From assembly GCA_001824635.1 (NCBI GenBank), contig MHYB01000057.1:2108-16840 (forward strand): a stretch of DNA of 14,733 nucleotides, read 5' to 3'. Shown here one piece after another: positions 6,417 through 12,507 of this stretch. Position numbers and translations under genes: made by a program. The notes below the pieces were generated by a model. It was not told the origin of the DNA. It saw only the letters and a list, made by a program, of their open reading frames with translations, and did not search any database. The DNA is from Planctomycetes bacterium GWF2_50_10. GTDB lineage: Bacteria; Planctomycetota; Phycisphaerae; Sedimentisphaerales; GWF2-50-10. Every line of letters begins with the position of its first letter. Within the stretch, counting starts at the first letter, position 1.

Positions 6417-7044
6417 TAAACCGGTTGTACTTCTTCTCATTCCGCAGCGTCGTTTCAGGCCCGTGTCCCGGGTATATCCGTGTCGCCTCGGGCAGTTTTA
6501 AAAGCTGCTTGCCTATAGATTCCAGCAGTAGGGACGTATTGCCGTATTCAAAATCCGTCCGCCCTATCCCGCCCGCAAACAGCGTATCCCCCGTAAAAAC
6601 CACGCCTGCGCTGGACGAATAAAAACAAACCCCGCCCGGCGTATGTCCCGGCGTATGCAGCACATCCAGCGTTATATCCGCAAAATCTATGATCGCCCCG
6701 TCCGCCAGCGCCACATCCGCCTCAGGCGCCGTAATTACCATGTCCGCCACCGCCGAAAGATTCGCCTGCGCATCGGTCAGCATGTGAGCATCAGCTCCGT
6801 GTATGCAAATCTTCATGTCTGGATATTTGGTCTTCAACCCCCGCACCCCAGCCAGATGGTCCGCGTGACCATGCGTAAGCAGCAGCGCCACAGGCTCAAG
6901 CTCCTCCTGCGTCAAAAACGCCATCAGATCCGCGTTTTCCAAGGCAGTATCTATGACGATGCATTTATTGCTCTTGCGTTCATCAGACCGAAGAACAAAA
7001 ACATTATTCGCGTACGCCCCCATGACAAACTTGTCTATTTTCAA
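6400..7044 (-). CDS. Glyoxalase II-like metallo-beta-lactamase-fold hydrolase
   Basis: A 214-residue cytoplasmic metallo-hydrolase of the MBL fold, in the glyoxalase-II-like group that cleaves thioesters such as hydroxyacyl-glutathione or related small substrates. The two-metal site is complete: THGHADH at 57-63 (H58, H60, D62, H63), H134 in HTPGHTPGG, D153 in FTGDTLF and H194 in YPGHGPET. At this short length it lacks the extra C-terminal domain of true GloB, so it is better called GloB-like (YcbL type) than glyoxalase II proper. The start is a TTG at 7044: it is 7 nt after a strong GGAGGC (7051-7056, minus strand) and gives the family's usual first strand MKIDKFVMGAYANN; the next ATG, 7 codons in, would lose that strand. 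A promoter lies just upstream. The last few codons lie inside a heptad repeat. Confidence 0.92.
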   Translation of the reverse strand: MKIDKFVMGAYANNVFVLRSDERKSNKCIVIDTALENADLMAFLTQEELEPVALLLTHGHADHLAGVRGLKTKYPDMKICIHGADAHMLTDAQANLSAVADMVITAPEADVALADGAIIDFADITLDVLHTPGHTPGGVCFYSSSAGVVFTGDTLFAGGIGRTDFEYGNTSLLLESIGKQLLKLPEATRIYPGHGPETTLRNEKKYNRFISREQ

Positions 7045-7065
7045 TGTGTCGCCTCCAAAACACTT

Positions 7066-7094
7066 ATATTACTCCATTGTCTCCCGTTTTTCAA
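7066..7094 (-). promoter_or_regulatory. Promoter of the metallo-hydrolase gene
   Basis: On the minus strand TTGAAA (7094-7089) and TAATAT (7071-7066) are 17 bp apart, with the GGAGG ribosome-binding site and TTG start directly downstream. It is divergent from the exporter promoter in the same 149-bp gap; the two do not overlap. Confidence 0.55.
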
Positions 7095-7130
7095 TCGCGA
7101 GTCTCTGCCGTTTTCCCCCAGCATTTCACT

Positions 7131-7159
7131 TTTACTTTTTCCAATTCTTATGCTATTCT
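7131..7159 (+). promoter_or_regulatory. Promoter of the ABC exporter gene
   Basis: TTTACT (7131-7136) and TATTCT (7154-7159) are 17 bp apart; each matches consensus at four of six positions. The -10 box is the same hexamer as at the thrS promoter. Transcript start would be near 7166, followed by a GGAG ribosome-binding site at 7182-7185 and ATG at 7194. Confidence 0.5.
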
Positions 7160-7193
7160 CTGGGATTGCTCAAAAGGTATTGGAGACAATTAG

Positions 7194-9341
7194 ATGTTTA
7201 AATCGTTTGGTAGAATTCTTCCCCACGTCTGGCCCCAGTGGCCCAGGCTGGGAATTATATTCGTTTCCGCGCTAATAAACGCCTTGCTCTTTTCGGCCAC
7301 CATCGCAGCGATCATTCCCCTGCTCAAGGTAATGATGGGTCAGGAAGGTCTCCACGGCTGGGCTGACCGCAACATCACCGAAAAACGCTACGGATTTTCG
7401 GTCTATGTTCCCGATACACAGGAACTTTCGGCCGATCCTAATTTAAATTACGCGCTGCGGATCGTGAGCATAAAATCCAACAGTGCCGCCGCTAAAACAG
7501 GCATAATCCCAGGCGACCTCGTAACAACCGCCTGGACCGGAGAAAACAAGCCCCAATCCAGCCAGCTTGCAACCGAGATATTGGCTGTTTTTGCAAAAGC
7601 ACCCTCCACTACGCCGGTCAACGCGGTAGTCGTTCGACCAGGCGTAAATAGTTCGGCGCACAAACTCACAACTCTTCCAGCTACCCTACAGCCGTGGTAT
7701 GGCGTTTATGCCCAAAAAGCTCTGGCTCTTATACCCAAATCAAATACCATAGAAAATAAAAAGAACGGCATACTGTTCATTGTCTGTATGCTCACATTCG
7801 TAACAGCACTGAGGTGCTTCTGCCGATTCGCTCAGGATTACACCGGCGATAAAGTCGTACAGACCGCCGTCGCCGAGATTCGCGAAGAAGGTTTCGCCCA
7901 TGCACTCACTATGCCCGTAGGCTTCTTCTCACGCGAAGGCTCATCAGACACCGTCAGCCGTCTGATTCAGGACACCGGCACCGTCGGCAACGGGCTAAAA
8001 ACTGTCCTGACCAAGACCATCCGCGAACCTCTTACCGCATTTGCCATGCTCGGCTGGGCACTGTATTTAAGCCCGAAGGTATCGCTGGTGTTCCTTTGCT
8101 CAGCTCCTCTTGTCATCATCGCTATCAGTAATTTCGGTCGCAAGATCAAGAAGGCAACCAAAAAGGCCCTAAAGAACTGGTCTCTCATTCTCGGCAAGCT
8201 CGAAGAAACCATTGTGGCTCTCAAAGTAGTAAAAATTTATAACCGCCAGGGCCATGAGGCCTCTCGTTTCAAAAATCTAAATCGCAAACTGCTGAAACAG
8301 CAGCTCCGTATTGCAAAAACCGATGCCGCAACTGACCCGATGATGGAATTCCTTGGCATGATCGCACTTGCAGGCGGCATATACTTCGGCGCGCGATGGG
8401 CACTGTCGTCGCTGTCTAACGGCGACTTCACCACCTTCTTCGGCGTCCTCATCCTCCTCGGCTCCGCCGCAAACGCCATCCGCCGCACCAGCGACGTTTG
8501 GAACAAGCTCAACCAGTCCAACGCCGCAGCCGAAAGAATATTCGCCATCGCCGACCAGCCGCGTGAGCCGGAATTGCCCGCACCCGCGGCCATTGCCCCC
8601 TTCAAAAAATCAATTGAATTCCGCGATATCCATTTCACATATCCCGGCACCGAACGCCCGGTACTCAAGGGTATAAACCTCTCCGTCACCGCCGGCCAGA
8701 GAGTCGCCGTAGTAGGCCCCAATGGCTCAGGCAAAACGACCCTTGTAAACCTCATCCCCCGTTTCTATGATGCCGATAAAGGAGCTATCTTCCTCGACGG
8801 CAAGAACATCGCCGAAGTCTCTCTAGACAGCCTCCGCGACCAGATGGGCATGGTCACCCAGAACGTCCTCACTTTCAACGACACCATCGCCGCGAACATC
8901 GCCTATGGAAAACCCGATGCCGCAATGGACGAGATCATCCAGGCCGCGAAACGATCCTACGCCCATGAATTCATCGAGCCGCTCCCACTAGGATATAACA
9001 CAATGATCGGCGAACAGGGCGCAGGTCTTTCCGGCGGCCAACTCCAGCGAATCGTCATCGCTCGCGCGATCCTCAAGAACCCGCCCATAATGATCTTTGA
9101 TGAAGCAATGAGCCAGATCGATGCCGATAGCGAAGCAAAGATCAACCGCGCACTGGATGAGTTCATGCAGAACCGAACCGCGTTCATAATCGCCCATCGA
9201 TTCAGCACCGTCGTCAATGCCGACATGATCGTAGTCGTCCAGGATGGAAAGATCATCGCAAAGGGCAAACACGACGAACTAATCAAATGCTGCCCCCTCT
9301 ACCAAAGCCTCTATCAGACCCAGCTCCTCAAAGCATCCTGA
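7194..9341 (+). CDS. MsbA-type ABC exporter (fused membrane and ATPase) with PDZ-like insert
   Basis: A 715-residue half-transporter that should work as a homodimer, exporting a lipid, lipid-linked sugar or peptide at the cost of ATP. Hydrophobic segments lie near residues 17-47, 190-212, 278-315 (two), 383-402 and 412-430. The ATPase domain (about 474-712) is complete: Walker A GPNGSGKT 508-515, Q-loop Q556, signature LSGGQ 612-616, Walker B IMIFDE 632-637 with catalytic E637, and H-loop H668. Unusual is the loop between the first and second membrane segments: about 140 residues instead of a short turn, containing a PDZ-like stretch at about 85-165 (LRIVSIKSNSAAAKTGIIPG, then GDLVTTAWTG and VNAVVVRPG). 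This loop should face the periplasm. The D-loop reads SQID rather than SALD. Start supported by GGAG 8 nt upstream. Single-gene unit ended by the terminator at 9340. Substrate unknown. Confidence 0.93.
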   Translation: MFKSFGRILPHVWPQWPRLGIIFVSALINALLFSATIAAIIPLLKVMMGQEGLHGWADRNITEKRYGFSVYVPDTQELSADPNLNYALRIVSIKSNSAAAKTGIIPGDLVTTAWTGENKPQSSQLATEILAVFAKAPSTTPVNAVVVRPGVNSSAHKLTTLPATLQPWYGVYAQKALALIPKSNTIENKKNGILFIVCMLTFVTALRCFCRFAQDYTGDKVVQTAVAEIREEGFAHALTMPVGFFSREGSSDTVSRLIQDTGTVGNGLKTVLTKTIREPLTAFAMLGWALYLSPKVSLVFLCSAPLVIIAISNFGRKIKKATKKALKNWSLILGKLEETIVALKVVKIYNRQGHEASRFKNLNRKLLKQQLRIAKTDAATDPMMEFLGMIALAGGIYFGARWALSSLSNGDFTTFFGVLILLGSAANAIRRTSDVWNKLNQSNAAAERIFAIADQPREPELPAPAAIAPFKKSIEFRDIHFTYPGTERPVLKGINLSVTAGQRVAVVGPNGSGKTTLVNLIPRFYDADKGAIFLDGKNIAEVSLDSLRDQMGMVTQNVLTFNDTIAANIAYGKPDAAMDEIIQAAKRSYAHEFIEPLPLGYNTMIGEQGAGLSGGQLQRIVIARAILKNPPIMIFDEAMSQIDADSEAKINRALDEFMQNRTAFIIAHRFSTVVNADMIVVVQDGKIIAKGKHDELIKCCPLYQSLYQTQLLKAS

Positions 9342-9422
9342 AGAGAATACAGAATTTAGAATACAGGAGTCAGGAGAAGAAAACTTCTGCCTTCTGTGTT
9401 CTGTATTCTGCCTTCTTTTTTT
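9340..9422 (+). terminator. Intrinsic terminator built from inverted heptad repeats (tract F)
   Basis: Overlapping the exporter's stop codon, the sequence folds into one long imperfect hairpin: GAAG plus AGAATACAGAA (9340-9354) pairs with TTCTGTATTCT and CTTC (9399-9415), and GGAGAAG (9373-9379) pairs with CTTCTGCC (9384-9391) around a short A-rich loop. Seven T (9416-9422) follow. Both arms are 7-bp repeats: AGAATAC, AGAATTT, AGAATAC, AGGAGTC, AGGAGAA on the left; TTCTGCC, TTCTGTG, TTCTGTA, TTCTGCC (9385-9412) on the right. Confidence 0.8.
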
Positions 9423-9453
9423 ATTTTTGATGTTTGCTTTATGTCTTTTAATT

Positions 9454-9496
9454 TATAATAAGCACTTGCAATAAAGCTCTTGTAAATAGATATACT
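9454..9496 (+). promoter_or_regulatory. Probable promoter region of the GH130 gene
   Basis: A perfect TATAAT (9454-9459) has no good -35 box. Alternatively TTGCAA (9466-9471) pairs with TATACT (9491-9496), but the spacer is 19 bp and the transcript would start only a few bases before the ATG at 9508. One of these probably drives the gene; I cannot decide which. Confidence 0.4.
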
Positions 9497-9507
9497 CCGG
9501 GGGGATT

Positions 9508-10473
9508 ATGTCAAAGGAAGCAACCAGCGAAACAGCTATGCGCCTATTTCGGCGATACGAAGGAAACCCTATCCTCACCGCCGAGGACTGGCCATATCCT
9601 GTTAACGCCGTCTTTAATCCTGCCTCCTGCTCCCTCGACGGCTCTACCCTCCTGCTGTGCCGCGTTGAGGATATGCGAGGTTTTTCCCACCTCACCGCCG
9701 CCCGTAGCGCCGACGGACTAACCGATTGGAACGTTGACAAAAAGCCCACCCTCGAAGCCAACCACTCCACCGTCGAAGAACGCTGGGGCCTCGAAGATGC
9801 CCGCATCGTCTGGCTCGAAGAGCAAAAAACCTATGCCATCACCTATGTCTCCTATAGCGAAGGCGGCCCGGTCGTATCACTTGCCATCACAAAAAATTTC
9901 CAGACCTTCGCCCGCCTCGGCGCGATGATCCCGCCCGAAGACAAAGACGCTTGCCTCCTGCCCCGCCGTTTTAACGGCCGTTTCGCCCTCATTCACCGCC
10001 CCATTGTCGGCGGCGAAGCCCACATCTGGATGAGTCTATCGCCCGACCTCAAGCACTGGGGCGACCACCGCCCGCTTATTAGAACCCGCAGCGCCTGGTG
10101 GGATACCCCCCGCGTCGGCCTCGCCTGCCAGCCGATAGAGATCCCCGAAGGCTGGCTAATCGTCTATCATGGCGTCAGGAGCACAACCGCCGGCGCCATC
10201 TACCGCGCAGGCCTGGCACTTTTGGACCTCGAAGAACCCTGGCGAGTCCTCCGAAGAAGTGCCGAATGGGTCTTAGGCCCACAGGCCTACTACGAACGCG
10301 TCGGAGATGTCGGCGATGTCGTTTTCCCAACCGGGGCAGTCGTCCACGAGGATACAAACCAGCTTTATCTTTATTACGGTGCCGCTGATAACACCGTTGC
10401 CGTCGCTATCGCCGATATCGACCAGGTCAGGGACTATATACGATCATGCCCCGAAAGCGAGCACCTCTTCTAA
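9508..10473 (+). CDS. GH130-family glycosidase / mannoside phosphorylase
   Basis: A 321-residue cytoplasmic protein of glycoside hydrolase family 130, most of whose characterised members are phosphorylases that split beta-mannosides with phosphate and release mannose 1-phosphate. The five-bladed beta-propeller landmarks are present: NPIL at 20-23, FNPA at 36-39, LLCRVED at 49-55, the GLEDARI block at 94-100 whose D97 is the expected general acid, HRP at 163-165, VYHG at 219-222, and the closing YYGAAD at 289-294. Phosphate-binding Arg and His candidates (R52, H163, R164, H221) are kept, which favours a phosphorylase over a hydrolase, though some subgroups hydrolyse. No signal peptide. ATG at 9508 follows a G-rich CCGGGGGGATT; an in-frame ATG ten codons later lacks any ribosome-binding site. 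No transporter or other sugar gene lies next to it, so the substrate cannot be inferred. Confidence 0.9.
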   Translation: MSKEATSETAMRLFRRYEGNPILTAEDWPYPVNAVFNPASCSLDGSTLLLCRVEDMRGFSHLTAARSADGLTDWNVDKKPTLEANHSTVEERWGLEDARIVWLEEQKTYAITYVSYSEGGPVVSLAITKNFQTFARLGAMIPPEDKDACLLPRRFNGRFALIHRPIVGGEAHIWMSLSPDLKHWGDHRPLIRTRSAWWDTPRVGLACQPIEIPEGWLIVYHGVRSTTAGAIYRAGLALLDLEEPWRVLRRSAEWVLGPQAYYERVGDVGDVVFPTGAVVHEDTNQLYLYYGAADNTVAVAIADIDQVRDYIRSCPESEHLF

Positions 10474-10595
10474 AGAGACTGGGCTTTCTGGTCGAAATAT
10501 ATTGTTTAATACATAAATTCAGGACTGCGACATATTCACGAAATGAGTTTTAAATTATGATATTAAAAGAACTTACAATTAAAATTCATTTTGAC

Positions 10596-10624
10596 TTGCA
10601 TATTGCCCCCGCCCTTAATATACT
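10596..10624 (+). promoter_or_regulatory. Promoter of the DksA-like gene
   Basis: TTGCAT (10596-10601) and TATACT (10619-10624) are 17 bp apart. The same TTGCAT -35 box is used at 1073. A leader of about 60 nt follows, ending in an AGGAAG ribosome-binding site (10681-10686). The remaining part of the 10474-10693 gap is AT-rich with no gene, and no terminator was recognised after the GH130 gene. Confidence 0.6.
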
Positions 10625-10693
10625 TTCGGCTCTTAGAACGGGCTTACAGCTTTGAATGGGGCACCAAAGTAGTTCCGAAAAGGAAGAATAGTA

Positions 10694-11383
10694 ATGGCTA
10701 GAGAACCAAAGAAACAACCGAAGAAATCTGAACCTGAAAAGAAACAACAGCAGACCCAGCTTACAGCTGCCGAGTTGGCGTATTTTAGGCAGCTTCTCCT
10801 TGAAAAACGTGCCGAGATCATCGGCAATGTAAGCTCAATGGAATCTGAAGCTCTCAAAAAATCCCGTCTCGATGCCGCCGGAGACCTCTCCTCAATGCCG
10901 ATTCACATGGCAGACATCGGAACCGACAATTACGAGCAGGAATTCGCCCTTGGCCTCCTCGATGGCGAACGTAAGATACTCCGCGAGATCAACGACGCCC
11001 TCATACGCATCGATGACGGAACTTACGGCATATGCGAAGGCACTGGCGAAGCGATTCCAAAAGCACGCCTTGAGGCAAATCCCTGGGCACGCTACTCCGT
11101 AGCCTACCAGACGCTTATCGAAAAGGGACTTGTGGAAGAACCTCAGTTCGATGAGGATGAAGACACCTCCAAAAAGAAAAAGAAACGCAAAAAACGCCAC
11201 GTCGAAGAAGAGGATGAAGTTGAGATCGAAGAAGAAGAGGTTGAAGAAGTAGAAGAGGAAGCCGAGGACGAAGAAGCGGCCGAAGAAGATGAGGAAGAAG
11301 AAGAATTCGAAGGTCCCAAGCACGAAAGCCTCGATGCCCTCGAACCCGACGAGGATGACGCCGAAGAAGAAAAGTACTATTGA
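10694..11383 (+). CDS. DksA/TraR-family protein with degenerate zinc finger and acidic tail
   Basis: A 229-residue protein of the DksA/TraR family, which enters the secondary channel of RNA polymerase and modulates transcription initiation. Residues 1-22 are lysine/glutamine rich. Residues 23-108 form the coiled-coil hairpin, with the acidic tip region near 60-84 (DAAGDLSSMP, then HMADIGTDNYEQE). Residues 110-140 correspond to the C4 zinc finger, YGICEGTGEAIPKARLEANP and WARYSVAYQ, but only C114 survives: the other three positions are T117, S135 and Y138, so zinc cannot bind in the normal way. After residue 150 comes a tail absent from ordinary DksA (about 150 residues): a KKKKKRKKRH block (160-169) followed by roughly 60 residues that are mostly Glu and Asp. 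Start supported by AGGAAG 7 nt upstream. Monocistronic, with its own promoter and terminator. Whether it acts at RNA polymerase like DksA is inferred. Confidence 0.88.
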   Translation: MAREPKKQPKKSEPEKKQQQTQLTAAELAYFRQLLLEKRAEIIGNVSSMESEALKKSRLDAAGDLSSMPIHMADIGTDNYEQEFALGLLDGERKILREINDALIRIDDGTYGICEGTGEAIPKARLEANPWARYSVAYQTLIEKGLVEEPQFDEDEDTSKKKKKRKKRHVEEEDEVEIEEEEVEEVEEEAEDEEAAEEDEEEEEFEGPKHESLDALEPDEDDAEEEKYY

Positions 11384-11414
11384 TCCTTCGTCGCGACCTG
11401 ATCATTTAAAACAC

Positions 11415-11441
11415 AAGGGCGGATTTCGATCCGCCCTTTTT
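11415..11441 (+). terminator. Intrinsic terminator after the DksA-like gene
   Basis: AAGGGCGGAT (11415-11424) pairs perfectly with ATCCGCCCTT (11429-11438) around a TTCG tetraloop; the T run extends to 11441. It begins 32 nt after the stop codon. Confidence 0.95.
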
Positions 11442-11455
11442 AATTTCTTCGTTTT

Positions 11456-11518
11456 GAATTTGTTTGAGATTTGGTATTTGTATTTTGGAATTTATTTCGG
11501 ATTTCGGAATTCGTGCTT
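11456..11518. repeat. Degenerate heptanucleotide tandem repeat (tract B)
   Basis: Nine gap-free 7-bp units: GAATTTG, TTTGAGA, TTTGGTA, TTTGTAT, TTTGGAA, TTTATTT, CGGATTT, CGGAATT, CGTGCTT. It shares GATTTGGTATTTG exactly with tract A (6370-6382) and TTTCGGATTTCG (11495-11506) exactly with tract C (12470-12481). It lies between the DksA-like terminator and the palindrome at 11537. Confidence 0.75.
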
Positions 11519-11536
11519 CTATTACAGTCCCGTAGG

Positions 11537-11558
11537 ATGGGCAAGTACTCTTGCCCAT
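11537..11558. repeat. REP-like palindrome
   Basis: ATGGGCAAG and CTTGCCCAT form a perfect 9-bp stem with a TACT loop. There is no T run on either side, so it is not a standard terminator for purQ, which ends at 11594 on the other strand. The form (GTAGGATGGGCAAG before the loop) resembles dispersed palindromes seen between genes in many bacteria; copy number cannot be judged from one window. Confidence 0.6.
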
Positions 11559-11593
11559 GCTGATTTGCTATCCCTCAACCCTGAACGCTAGTT

Positions 11594-12385
11594 TTACAAA
11601 TTTCCCCTGACATATTTCACCGCGTTCTCAAAAATCCCAATCCCATCCGCCGTGCAGGTATCTTTTATTCTCGTCCAATGCGGATGCTGCGTTACCCGCA
11701 CAAACCGCTCTGGGTGCGGCATAAGCCCAAGAACCCTTCCCGTCGCATCCGTCAGCCCCGCTATCGCATCCGTTGAGCCGTTGGGATTGACCGGGAACGT
11801 CCCCGCGTTGCCGTCCTTATCAACATACCTCAACGCCGCAAACCCTTCGGAATTGATCTTCGCCCGCGTCGCTTCATCCTTGAACACAACCTTACCCTCG
11901 CCATGCGCAATAGGCAGACATATCCGCCGCCCCTGTTCCAGGAATATGCACCGCGAACTCACCGCCTCAAGATAAACCCATCTGTCTTCAAATTTGCCGC
12001 TGTCATTATATGTTATCGTAACGCTCTGCTCCGTCATCGCTTCCCCATCGATCCTGCCCGGCAGCAATCCCGCCTTTACCAGCACCTGGAACCCGTTGCA
12101 TATCCCCAGCACAAGCTTGCCGGAATCAATGAACTTCCGAGCCGCATCATAAAGATGATGCTTGATCTGGTTAGCCAGTATCTTCCCCGCCGCCACATCA
12201 TCACCATAGCTGAATCCGCCCGGCACGACCATTATCTGGAATCCATCGAGCACGCCAGGCGACTCGATAACACGGTTAATATGTATCCGCTCAGCACTTG
12301 CCCCCGCCAGTTCAAGCGCATGCTCCGTCTCAAGATCGCAATTAATCCCAGCCGCCCTCAATACTATCGCCTTTACCTCTGCCAT
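11594..12385 (-). CDS. purQ: FGAM synthase glutaminase subunit PurQ
   Basis: Class I glutamine amidotransferase that frees ammonia from glutamine for PurL in the fourth step of purine synthesis (FGAR to FGAM). The 263-residue chain shows the nucleophile C96 in GICNGFQ (94-100), the oxyanion region PGGFSYGDD (55-63), and the catalytic pair H224 and E226 in MPHPERF. It is somewhat longer than the roughly 227-residue Bacillus form, with the extra sequence around 110-160 and at the C-terminus, as in the PurQ that partners large PurL. The ATG at 12385 is followed directly by the first strand (VKAIVLRAAGINCD); the ribosome-binding site is weak (GAGA). It lies 122 nt downstream of purL on the same strand, with a heptad repeat in the gap, and is probably cotranscribed with it. 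Confidence 0.97.
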   Translation of the reverse strand: MAEVKAIVLRAAGINCDLETEHALELAGASAERIHINRVIESPGVLDGFQIMVVPGGFSYGDDVAAGKILANQIKHHLYDAARKFIDSGKLVLGICNGFQVLVKAGLLPGRIDGEAMTEQSVTITYNDSGKFEDRWVYLEAVSSRCIFLEQGRRICLPIAHGEGKVVFKDEATRAKINSEGFAALRYVDKDGNAGTFPVNPNGSTDAIAGLTDATGRVLGLMPHPERFVRVTQHPHWTRIKDTCTADGIGIFENAVKYVRGNL

Positions 12386-12423
12386 ATTCTCTTTCTATAC
12401 ATCGCCTAAAACTTAGAACCCTG

Positions 12424-12500
12424 TCTTCTTCTTAGTTTCGTATTTTGTATTTTCTTCTTTTAGAATTTGTTTCGGATTTCGAGCTTAGTGCTTAGTTTTT
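12424..12500. repeat. Degenerate heptanucleotide tandem repeat (tract C)
   Basis: Eleven gap-free units: TCTTCTT, CTTAGTT, TCGTATT, TTGTATT, TTCTTCT, TTTAGAA, TTTGTTT, CGGATTT, CGAGCTT, AGTGCTT, AGTTTTT. It fills the gap between purL and purQ, so it would be present as an A-rich sequence inside their common mRNA. The run TTTGTTT-CGGATTT-CGAGCTT-AGTGCTT lines up unit by unit with TTTATTT-CGGATTT-CGGAATT-CGTGCTT of tract B. Confidence 0.75.
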
Positions 12501-12507
12501 TTGTCTA

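Noticed and set aside
8237..8755. 172-codon open frame antisense to the ABC exporter
   Set aside because: It lies wholly inside the exporter gene in the opposite strand and is explained by that gene's codon pattern.
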